Of a DNA stretch of 64,000 nt, positions 1 through 7,045 are shown piece by piece. Both the position numbers and the translations under genes were made by a program. The notes under the pieces were generated by a model. That model ran no database searches and had not been told where the DNA came from. It saw only the letters and a program-made list of their open reading frames with translations. The DNA is taken from assembly GCA_045545095.1 (NCBI GenBank), contig JAZQAG010000029.1, positions 124,001-188,000 on the forward strand, given 5' to 3'. Each line of letters opens with the position of its first letter. Within the stretch, counting starts at the first letter, position 1. This stretch comes from Phocaeicola_A sp045545095 (GTDB taxonomy: Bacteria > Bacteroidota > Bacteroidia > Bacteroidales > Bacteroidaceae).

Positions 1-1
1 T

Positions 2-1441
2 TTTGGTAAAAATTATGAATTGCCTAATATGTCTGCATATTGTGAAACGTGTGCAGCCATAGGCAATGTATATATGAATTACCGCCTCTTCCTGCTTCAT
101 GGTGAAAGCAAGTATTATGATGTGTTGGAGCGTACACTTTACAATGGACTTATCTCTGGAGTCAGCTTGGATGGAGGTGGATTCTTTTATCCTAATCCCT
201 TGGAATCTATGGGGCAACACCAACGTCAACCTTGGTTTGGATGTGCTTGCTGCCCTTCTAATATTTGTCGTTTCATTCCTTCATTGCCAGGCTATGTCTA
301 TGCCGTGAAGGATGAGAATGTTTATGTCAATTTATTTGTCAGCAACACTTCTAATCTTAAGGTCAATGGTAAAAAAGTGACCCTTTCACAGCAAACGGAC
401 TATCCTTGGGATGGTACTGTAAATATTTCTGTAGATCGTGCGACAGGTCGTTCCTTTACGTTGAAATTGCGTATTCCCGGTTGGGTGAGAAATCGGGTAG
501 TCCCCTCTGACCTTTATGCCTATAATGACAATCTGCGTCCTCAATATTCAGTAACTGTCAATGGAGAGTTGGTTGATAATACGCTCCAACAGGATGGGTA
601 TCTGACTATTACCCGTCGTTGGAAAAAGGGAGATCGTGTTACACTGAATTTTGATATGCACCCCCGTACCGTGAAGGCCAACCATTTGGTTGAAGCCGAT
701 CGGGGACGTTTGGCCATTGAACGTGGCCCCATTGTCTATTGTGCAGAGTGGCCCGACAACAAGTTTGATATAATGTCTTTATTGCTCAATCGTGAGCCGA
801 AGTTTGAGGTGGTTCGTCAGGGGGAACTCCTGTCAGGCATCACTCAACTGAAAACTCAGGCTCAAACTTTGCATTATGATTCAGAGGGACGGTTGCAGGC
901 GGAAGATGTAACTTTGACCCTGATTCCTTATTATGCTTGGGCGCATCGTGGCAGTGGCAAGATGTCCGTATGGTTGCCGGCAGAATTGAATGCGGCACGT
1001 CCTACTCTTCCTGCTACTGCAGCATCTTTGAGTCGTGTGGAAGCATCCGTGCCCACTTCCGCATTGTCGTCCATAAATGATGGACTTACTCCCAAAGACG
1101 CTAATGACCGTTCGGTCCCTTATTACCATTATTGGCCTAAGCAGGGTGGTACAGAATGGATTACATATACCTTCCCTGAGGTCATGAATGTCTCATCTTG
1201 CACCCTTCATTGGTTTGATGATGCACCATGGGGTGGGTGTCGTGTTCCCAAGGCATGGCGTATTCTTTATCGTTCAGCAGGAGGACAATGGCTGCCAGTG
1301 GCAAATCCTACGGGTTATTCGTGCAAAAAAGGGGTTCCTAATACAGTACAGTTTGATGCCGTTTCTGCCAAAGCGCTCAAGTTAGAAATAGAGCAACCCG
1401 ATAAATATTCTACGGGACTCTATGAATGGGAGGTCAAGTGA
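2..1441 (+). CDS. GH127 beta-L-arabinofuranosidase, 5'-truncated by window edge
   Basis: The reading frame is already open at the left edge (first full codon at base 2), so this is the C-terminal part of a longer gene; the TTG at base 20 is not a credible start. Two motifs identify glycoside hydrolase family 127: ETCAAIGN near the start, corresponding to the Glu and Cys that bind zinc, and CACCPSN about 70 residues later, which carries the paired cysteines including the catalytic nucleophile. By family knowledge such enzymes remove beta-L-arabinofuranose from plant glycans such as pectin side chains and extensin. After the catalytic region (to about residue 330) there is an extra domain of about 130 residues, rich in Trp and Gly, that looks like a discoidin/carbohydrate-binding fold. 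The signal peptide, if any, lies outside the window. The family call is firm; the exact substrate is inferred. Confidence 0.88.
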   Translation, partial: FGKNYELPNMSAYCETCAAIGNVYMNYRLFLLHGESKYYDVLERTLYNGLISGVSLDGGGFFYPNPLESMGQHQRQPWFGCACCPSNICRFIPSLPGYVYAVKDENVYVNLFVSNTSNLKVNGKKVTLSQQTDYPWDGTVNISVDRATGRSFTLKLRIPGWVRNRVVPSDLYAYNDNLRPQYSVTVNGELVDNTLQQDGYLTITRRWKKGDRVTLNFDMHPRTVKANHLVEADRGRLAIERGPIVYCAEWPDNKFDIMSLLLNREPKFEVVRQGELLSGITQLKTQAQTLHYDSEGRLQAEDVTLTLIPYYAWAHRGSGKMSVWLPAELNAARPTLPATAASLSRVEASVPTSALSSINDGLTPKDANDRSVPYYHYWPKQGGTEWITYTFPEVMNVSSCTLHWFDDAPWGGCRVPKAWRILYRSAGGQWLPVANPTGYSCKKGVPNTVQFDAVSAKALKLEIEQPDKYSTGLYEWEVK

Positions 1442-1556
1442 TAAAACACAAAGAAGCATCCCTCATTTTCTTGCTGAGTATTATAATAATTCCTATAAAT
1501 CAGCGTTATATACTGAAAAGATGTTAATCGGCATGAGGTGAATAAGCAAAAAGAAT

Positions 1557-1564
1557 TACCTTTG
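1557..1564 (+). promoter_or_regulatory. Bacteroidota -7 box, promoter of ndk
   Basis: TACCTTTG is an exact match to the Bacteroidota -7 consensus TAnnTTTG and sits 44 bases before the ndk start. I see no clear TTG at -33. Confidence 0.55.
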
Positions 1565-1608
1565 GAGGAATTTTGAAAAAACTTTTGTTGTAATCATATA
1601 CTATCATC

Positions 1609-2070
1609 ATGGAAAAAACACTAGTAATACTGAAACCCTGCACTCTGCAACGTGGGTTAGTGGGAGAGATTTTGAATCGTTTTGAACGTAAGGGCTTGCG
1701 CTTGTGTGGAATGAAAATGATTCAGTTGACAGACGAAGTGCTCAGTGAGCACTATGCTCATTTGAGTGGAAAATCTTTCTTCCAACGGGTTAAGGATTCC
1801 ATGATGACAGCGCCAGTTATTGTTTGCTGTTATGAAGGTGTGGATGCTATTCAGACAGTACGCACATTGGCTGGTCCTACTAACGGACGTTTGGCTGCTC
1901 CTGGTACTATTCGTGGAGATTATAGCATGAGTTTTCAGGAGAATATTGTTCATGCTTCAGATTCTCCTGAAACTGCAGCTGTAGAATTGGCACGTTTCTT
2001 TAAACCTGAAGAGATTTACGAATACAAGCAGGCAACGTTTGATTATCTTTATGCGAACGATGAATATTGA
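1609..2070 (+). CDS. ndk: Nucleoside diphosphate kinase
   Basis: Transfers the gamma-phosphate of ATP to NDPs through a phospho-histidine, balancing cytosolic NTP pools. The 153-residue protein begins with the typical METLVILKP-like strand (here MEKTLVILKP). It carries the active-site segment NIVHASDSPETA, with His115 as the phosphorylated residue, and the nucleotide-binding GPTNGRLAAPGTIRGD segment just before it. Length is normal for the Bacteroidota form. It has its own TAnnTTTG promoter and is followed after 38 bases by the M23 peptidase gene, so the two could be co-transcribed. Confidence 0.96.
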   Translation: MEKTLVILKPCTLQRGLVGEILNRFERKGLRLCGMKMIQLTDEVLSEHYAHLSGKSFFQRVKDSMMTAPVIVCCYEGVDAIQTVRTLAGPTNGRLAAPGTIRGDYSMSFQENIVHASDSPETAAVELARFFKPEEIYEYKQATFDYLYANDEY

Positions 2071-2108
2071 TTGAATAAATTATATAAAATAGAAAAGAAG
2101 GAGAAAGA

Positions 2109-2999
2109 ATGTTTTTGAGGAATATTAAGGTCTTGTTCGTTACTGTTCTGATGCTTATAGGGGTGTCAGACATGTTTGGACAGGATATTTTAGCAAGTCA
2201 GGCACCGGTAGATCGTGTGATGCGAGCTATTGATTCGGTGGCTTTGCAGCGTCAGATTATTCGTGAGCAGATGGAATATCCTGGTTATGGACTCTATCCT
2301 GATTGGAATACAGAGAGGGTTCATGCTTATGGTAATGTGGCTGTACCCGATACATTCCGTATAGACCTTCGTGGATTTTCGATGCCTACCCCCAGTACAA
2401 AGATTACGTCACGATTTGGTATGCGTCGTCGTCGTCCCCATAAAGGTTTGGATGTAAAGGTCTATACAGGAGATACTATTTATGCAGCTTTTGATGGAAA
2501 GATACGAATAGTGGCCAATCAGGGTCGTCGTGTCGGATATGGTAAGTATATAGTAATACGCCACGACAATGGTTTGGAGACCATTTATGCCCATCTTTCC
2601 AAGCAAATGGTGGAGGTAGATGAATATGTGAAATCAGGCCAGCCTATCGGATTGGGTGGAAATACGGGACGTTCTTTTGGATCTCATTTGCATTTCGAAA
2701 CACGTCTTCTTGGACAGGAGATTAATCCGGAGTTGTTGTTTGATTTCCCGAATCAGGATGTGACAGGTGATTTTTACACTTATTACTCTCCTCGCAGTAA
2801 GCGCAAAGCAGCATTGGCAGCTCGTGGTAAAGCTGATGTAGCTGATGAGGTTGAAGTGCGTTATCATAAAGTCCGTTCAGGTGATAGCCTTTCAAAAATA
2901 TCCAAAAGATATGGTGTCAGCATCAATCAGTTGTGCCGTATGAATAATATAAAGCGGACTTCCACGCTTCGTTTGGGCCAATTGATACGTTATTCGTAA
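2109..2999 (+). CDS. M23 (LytM) peptidase with C-terminal LysM domain
   Basis: A secreted cell-wall endopeptidase candidate of 296 residues. Residues 1-24 form a signal peptide (hydrophobic run ending near MFGQ). The M23 domain lies at about residues 95-215. HKGLDV supplies the His and Asp of the HxxxD zinc motif and SHLHFETR the HxH motif, so the catalytic set is intact. The last 45 residues (VRSGDSLSKISKRYGVS onward) are one LysM repeat that would bind peptidoglycan. The product probably cleaves peptide cross-links in the periplasm, or activates an amidase if non-catalytic, though intact zinc ligands argue for activity. It lies 38 bases after ndk. Confidence 0.9.
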   Translation: MFLRNIKVLFVTVLMLIGVSDMFGQDILASQAPVDRVMRAIDSVALQRQIIREQMEYPGYGLYPDWNTERVHAYGNVAVPDTFRIDLRGFSMPTPSTKITSRFGMRRRRPHKGLDVKVYTGDTIYAAFDGKIRIVANQGRRVGYGKYIVIRHDNGLETIYAHLSKQMVEVDEYVKSGQPIGLGGNTGRSFGSHLHFETRLLGQEINPELLFDFPNQDVTGDFYTYYSPRSKRKAALAARGKADVADEVEVRYHKVRSGDSLSKISKRYGVSINQLCRMNNIKRTSTLRLGQLIRYS

Positions 3000-3044
3000 A
3001 CTGCGGCTGGCAAATATGTAAATAAATAAATAAAAAGGTGTCTG

Positions 3045-3107
3045 TTAGGCACGAATCGTATGAATTAGTGGTATTTTTACAGAATTCTTCATACGATTCG
3101 TGCCTAA
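3045..3107. repeat. Perfect 20-bp inverted repeat abutting the DUF1599 promoter
   Basis: The left arm at 3045-3064 (TTAGGCACGAATCGTATGAA) and right arm at 3088-3107 are perfect reverse complements, separated by 23 bases. The right arm ends six bases before the -7 box at 3114 and covers the expected -33 region, so it could be an operator. It also lies 45 bases after the peptidase stop and could act as a terminator, but no T-run follows the right arm. Operator versus terminator cannot be settled from sequence. Confidence 0.7.
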
Positions 3108-3113
3108 AATGCT

Positions 3114-3121
3114 TATCTTTG
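3114..3121 (+). promoter_or_regulatory. -7 box of the DUF1599-DoxX-tpiA operon
   Basis: TATCTTTG matches TAnnTTTG exactly, 25 bases before the ATG at 3147. The -33 position falls inside the right arm of the adjoining inverted repeat. Confidence 0.6.
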
Positions 3122-3146
3122 CAGTGTTATTGTAGATTGAGAAAAA

Positions 3147-3689
3147 ATGAAAGATACAAAAAAGCAATTTGAGCAAGTCATGGCTTCGTGTCGTGAGCTT
3201 TTTGCACAGAAGCTACACGATTATGGTGCTGCTTGGCGTATCATGCGCCCCTCATCTGTGACAGATCAAATTTTTATCAAAGCCAATCGTATACGCAGCC
3301 TCGAGACCAAAGGGGTCAGTTTGGTTGGTGAAGGCATACGCCCGGAATTTGTAGCTATTGTCAACTATAGTATCGTGGGACTTATTCAGTTGGAATTGGG
3401 CCATGCTGAACGTGATGATATGACTTCTCAACAGGCATTGGAGCATTATGATCGCCATGCTACGGAGGCTTTGGAGTTGATGCTGAAGAAGAATCACGAC
3501 TATGATGAGGCTTGGCGTGGTATGCGGATAAGTTCATATACTGACTTGATACTGATGAAACTGTTTCGTACCAAACAGATAGAAGGGCTGGAAGGCAAGA
3601 CATTGGTGTCAGAGGGTATCGATGCCAACTATATGGATATGATGAATTATGCTGTTTTTGGACTGATAAAGTTAGATTTTGGAGAATAA
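3147..3689 (+). CDS. DUF1599 protein with two tandem copies of the domain
   Basis: A 180-residue cytosolic protein with no signal peptide or membrane segment. It contains two homologous halves: residues about 20-90 (KLHDYGAAWRIMRPSSVTD ... VNYSIVGLIQLELG) and 112-178 (KKNHDYDEAWRGMRISSYTD ... MNYAVFGLIKLDFG). The HDYxxAWRxMR motif and the Asp-rich helices are shared by both, so the protein is an internal duplication. The family has no established biochemical role; relatives have been linked to nucleotide modification in phages. The next gene begins inside this one (11-base overlap), indicating translational coupling to the DoxX-like membrane protein. Confidence 0.85.
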   Translation: MKDTKKQFEQVMASCRELFAQKLHDYGAAWRIMRPSSVTDQIFIKANRIRSLETKGVSLVGEGIRPEFVAIVNYSIVGLIQLELGHAERDDMTSQQALEHYDRHATEALELMLKKNHDYDEAWRGMRISSYTDLILMKLFRTKQIEGLEGKTLVSEGIDANYMDMMNYAVFGLIKLDFGE

Positions 3690-5001
3690 GGTACAACATA
3701 TTGTATTGTCGGTGTATGTCAACATCTGTCGGTTTGTGCTGGCAGTTGTTTTCATCTTCTCTGGGTTCATTAAGGCGAATGATCTTCAAGGATTTCAGTA
3801 CAAACTGACGGATTATGCTACCGCTTTAGGTTTGACAGAGTGGGTTTCTGACGTTGTATTGTCAGTTTTCGGTATGCTGCTGACAACCGTCGAATTCATC
3901 ATTGGAGTGTATCTGCTGTTTGGGATAAATCGGCGTCTGACTTTGTGGATAGCTCTGCTGTTAATGCTTGTCATGACTCCTTTGACACTCTATTTGGCTA
4001 TAGAGAATCCTGTGTCGGATTGTGGTTGCTTCGGTGATGCAGTAGTGTTGACTAATTGGGAAACCTTTTGGAAAAATGTTGTCCTGTTGGTTGCTGTCAT
4101 ATCTGCACTTTATTGGCGAAGCTACATATTCCGTATTGTTACCCGTCGTAGCGAGTGGCTTATTTCACTTAATTCCTTGATTTATATTTTGGTGTTTGCC
4201 TACTATACCCAAGCCCATCTGCCAGTTTTTGATTTTCGTCCTTATAGTATTGGTACTCATATACCAACAGCTATGTCACAGCCCGAAGGAACCCATCCTC
4301 CGGTATATGAAACGTTATTTTTGATGGAGAAAGAGGGCGAACAACGCGAATTTGCTATTGATAACTATCCTGACAGTTCGTGGCACTATGTAGATCGGCG
4401 GACAGTAGTAAAAGAGGAAGGTGTTTTGCCGGATATTCCGGAGTTGGAAATATGGAGTGTTGATAATGACGAGGAGATATCTGAACAGCTATTGGCTGCC
4501 GAAGGTTACACCTTTTTGATGGTAGCTTATGATTTGAGAAAAGCAGACGACAGCTATACCGATCTTATAAATGACTTATACGACTATTGTCGTCGGTATG
4601 GGTATGGGTTCTATGCTATCACTGCTACTGATGATTTGGTAGAGCATTGGCAAGACCGTACGGGAGGCGAATATCCTTTCTGTCACGCTGATGAAACGAT
4701 TCTGAAGACTATTATACGTTCCAACCCGGGATTAGTGTTGCTTAAGAATGGGACGGTAATAAACAAATGGAGCAGTCGGGATATCCCAGAGGAACATCTG
4801 CTTACCCAACCATTGGATAATCTTTCTATTGGGAAGATACATGTGGCCGGTATTGTCAGGAAAATCGGACTTTCGTTACTTTGGTTCATTTTTCCATTGC
4901 TAATCATATCGGTGGCGGATAAGGTATATTCACGTTGGAAGAACAGTCGGGCTATCCGTATGGATGGTACACAATCTCCTTCTATAGAAGAGGGAGCCTA
5001 A
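3679..5001 (+). CDS. DoxX/MauE-like membrane protein with extracytoplasmic thioredoxin-like region
   Basis: A 440-residue integral membrane protein (BT_3928-type family). Four or five membrane segments lie in residues 10-175. The first includes FxFSGFIKANDLQGFQYK, typical of DoxX/MauE folds. A DCGCFGD motif in the loop near residue 113 is a cysteine signature shared by MauE-like proteins linked to thiol redox. Residues about 190-390 form an extracytoplasmic region whose later half (AAEGYTFLMVAYDL ... YGYGFYAITATDD) resembles a thioredoxin-like fold without a clear CxxC. A final membrane segment is near 395-415. The role is unknown; a redox or quinone-linked role is only an inference. It overlaps DUF1599 upstream and is followed 53 bases later by tpiA. 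Confidence 0.8.
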   Translation: MENKVQHIVLSVYVNICRFVLAVVFIFSGFIKANDLQGFQYKLTDYATALGLTEWVSDVVLSVFGMLLTTVEFIIGVYLLFGINRRLTLWIALLLMLVMTPLTLYLAIENPVSDCGCFGDAVVLTNWETFWKNVVLLVAVISALYWRSYIFRIVTRRSEWLISLNSLIYILVFAYYTQAHLPVFDFRPYSIGTHIPTAMSQPEGTHPPVYETLFLMEKEGEQREFAIDNYPDSSWHYVDRRTVVKEEGVLPDIPELEIWSVDNDEEISEQLLAAEGYTFLMVAYDLRKADDSYTDLINDLYDYCRRYGYGFYAITATDDLVEHWQDRTGGEYPFCHADETILKTIIRSNPGLVLLKNGTVINKWSSRDIPEEHLLTQPLDNLSIGKIHVAGIVRKIGLSLLWFIFPLLIISVADKVYSRWKNSRAIRMDGTQSPSIEEGA

Positions 5002-5054
5002 GAAGATAAGAAGATTGATTAATAACCCTATTATATTAATAAACAGAAAAGAAT

Positions 5055-5810
5055 ATGAGAAAGAACATTGTTGCAGGAAACTGGAAGATGAACAAGACTC
5101 TCCAGGAAGGAATTGCACTTGCAAAAGAGTTGAACGAGGCATTGGCAGCTGATAAGCCCAATTGCGATGTAGTAATCTGTACCCCTTTCATTCACTTGGC
5201 TTCTGTGACCCCCATTGTGGACAGTGCAGTGATTGGTGTAGGAGCAGAAAACTGTGCCGATAAGGTTTCAGGTGCATACACAGGTGAGGTTTCTGCTGAA
5301 ATGGTAGCCTCTACAGGTGCCCAGTATGTCATCTTAGGTCACTCTGAGCGTCGTGCCTATTATGGTGAAACAGTAGAAATCTTGGAAGAGAAGGTGAAGT
5401 TGGCATTAGCTAATAACCTGAAGCCTATCTTCTGTATTGGTGAAGTATTGGAAGAGCGTGAGGCTAACAAGCAGAACGAGGTGGTAGCAGAGCAGTTGGC
5501 TTCTGTATTCTCACTTTCTGCAGAGGATTTTGGCAAGATTATTTTGGCTTATGAACCGGTATGGGCCATTGGTACAGGTAAGACTGCTACTCCTGAGCAG
5601 GCACAGGAAATCCATGCCTACATCCGTTCATTGGTTGCTGAGAAGTATGGTCAGGAAGTTGCTGACAACACTTCAATCCTTTACGGAGGAAGCTGCAAGC
5701 CCAGCAATGCCAAGGAACTTTTTGCCAACCCCGATGTGGATGGTGGTCTGATTGGTGGTGCTGCATTGAAAGTTGCCGACTTCAAGGGCATTATTGACGC
5801 ATTTAAATAA
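5055..5810 (+). CDS. tpiA: Triosephosphate isomerase
   Basis: Interconverts dihydroxyacetone phosphate and glyceraldehyde 3-phosphate in glycolysis and gluconeogenesis. The 251-residue protein has all signature elements: NWKMNK at the N-terminus (active-site Asn and Lys), ILGHSERR (catalytic His), AYEPVWAIGTGKTA (catalytic Glu and loop 6) and GGAALK phosphate-binding near the end. Length is standard. It is the last gene before a strong hairpin at 5828-5853. It would also process the DHAP made by the rhamnose aldolase encoded at 39.4 kb. Confidence 0.98.
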   Translation: MRKNIVAGNWKMNKTLQEGIALAKELNEALAADKPNCDVVICTPFIHLASVTPIVDSAVIGVGAENCADKVSGAYTGEVSAEMVASTGAQYVILGHSERRAYYGETVEILEEKVKLALANNLKPIFCIGEVLEEREANKQNEVVAEQLASVFSLSAEDFGKIILAYEPVWAIGTGKTATPEQAQEIHAYIRSLVAEKYGQEVADNTSILYGGSCKPSNAKELFANPDVDGGLIGGAALKVADFKGIIDAFK

Positions 5811-5827
5811 TAAAGCAATCAGCTGTT

Positions 5828-5853
5828 CCCCCATACACTTTGGTGTATGGGGG
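5828..5853 (+). terminator. Hairpin after tpiA
   Basis: CCCCCATACAC and GTGTATGGGGG form a perfect 11-bp stem with a TTTG loop, 18 bases after the tpiA stop. The following bases are TATATAATTCTC, then TTTTT about 19 bases later, so the T-tract is poor. It may be a partial terminator or an mRNA 3'-end stabiliser between tpiA and the SPOR gene. Confidence 0.65.
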
Positions 5854-5912
5854 TATATAATTCTCACCTTTTTACCATACAGACGAATCCTATGAAATTT
5901 CAAGGAGAAGCA

Positions 5913-6374
5913 ATGATAAGACTACTTACACTGATGAGCATGTTTGTTTTCGTGGCACTTGCTCAACCTGTACAGGCCCAAGAGAGCATTATTGAACGTC
6001 TTGAATCAAATAGTGCAGGCAAGGGTACTGTAACCATTCATCAGGATCCACGATTGAAGTCACTTGTAGGACATACCCGTTCTTTTGCTGAGAAGCAGGT
6101 TGGGCACCGTGAACAGAAAGTATCAGGCTTTCGTGTACAGGTTTATGCCGGCAACAACTCTCAGCGTGCTCGGACCGAGGCTGTACGTACGGCAGATAAG
6201 GTCAAGGCTCTTTTCCCCGAATTGGAAGTCTATTCCCAGTTTGTCTCTCCACGTTGGCTTTGTCGGGTAGGCAACTACCGCTCTATCGAAGAGGCTGATG
6301 CAGTAATGCGTCAGTTGAAGATGACTGGTGAATTCAAGGAAATATCTATCGTACGTTCACTCATCATCTTATAA
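5913..6374 (+). CDS. Secreted SPOR-domain protein
   Basis: A 153-residue protein with signal peptide MIRLLTLMSMFVFVALAQPVQA and a C-terminal SPOR domain at about residues 75-150 (GFRVQVYAGNNSQRARTEA ... RWLCRVGNYRSIEEADAVM). SPOR domains bind glycan strands stripped of stem peptides, often at the division septum. I place the start at 5913 because it has a near-perfect ribosome binding site (AAGGAGAAG at 5902-5910) and opens directly into the signal peptide. The in-frame ATG at 5847 lies inside the tpiA hairpin and adds non-signal sequence, so I reject it. It sits between tpiA and folE, as is usual in Bacteroides. Confidence 0.88.
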   Translation: MIRLLTLMSMFVFVALAQPVQAQESIIERLESNSAGKGTVTIHQDPRLKSLVGHTRSFAEKQVGHREQKVSGFRVQVYAGNNSQRARTEAVRTADKVKALFPELEVYSQFVSPRWLCRVGNYRSIEEADAVMRQLKMTGEFKEISIVRSLIIL

Positions 6375-6401
6375 TTGTCATATATAAATTAAGGTATTAG
6401 T

Positions 6402-6989
6402 ATGTATATCGAAGAAACATCACAAGAGACCATCGACAGTTTGAAGGGACATTACCATGAAATTCTCACTTTGTTGGGTGAGGATGCTGCTCGCGAAGGA
6501 TTGCTGAAAACTCCGGAACGGGTGGCTAAAGCCATGCTCACACTCACCCGTGGTTATCGGATGGATCCCAAAGCTGTACTTAATTCTGCTAAGTTCAAGG
6601 AGGATTACCGGCAGATGGTTATTGTGAAGGATATCAATTTTTATTCACTCTGTGAACACCATATGCTTCCTTTTTATGGGAAAGCACATGTGGCCTATAT
6701 TCCTAATGGGTATATTACGGGACTGAGTAAGATTGCTCGCGTGGTGGATATCTTTTCTCACCGTTTGCAGGTGCAAGAGCGTATGACCACCCAAATAAAG
6801 GAATGTATTCAGGAAACATTGAATCCCTTGGGGGTGATGGTGGTCATTGATGCCAAGCACATGTGTATGCAGATGCGTGGTGTCGAAAAGCAGAATTCCA
6901 TTACCACCACGTCTGATTTTACCGGAGCGTTCAATCAGGCCAAGACCCGTGAAGAGTTCATGAACTTGGTTCGTGGTGGAAAATTCTGA
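6402..6989 (+). CDS. folE: GTP cyclohydrolase I
   Basis: Converts GTP to 7,8-dihydroneopterin triphosphate, the first step to tetrahydrofolate. The 195-residue protein carries the zinc site in SLCEHHMLPF and HMCMQMRG, the substrate-binding segment VAYIPNGYITGLSKIAR, and the conserved RVVDIFSHRLQVQERMTTQI helix. Length and architecture are those of the type I (FolE) enzyme. It starts 27 bases after the SPOR gene and probably shares its transcript. Confidence 0.97.
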   Translation: MYIEETSQETIDSLKGHYHEILTLLGEDAAREGLLKTPERVAKAMLTLTRGYRMDPKAVLNSAKFKEDYRQMVIVKDINFYSLCEHHMLPFYGKAHVAYIPNGYITGLSKIARVVDIFSHRLQVQERMTTQIKECIQETLNPLGVMVVIDAKHMCMQMRGVEKQNSITTTSDFTGAFNQAKTREEFMNLVRGGKF

Positions 6990-7045
6990 CAATCAGGAAA
7001 AGACTATAATCAATAAGGAACCTTATCACACTAAAACAATATTAC

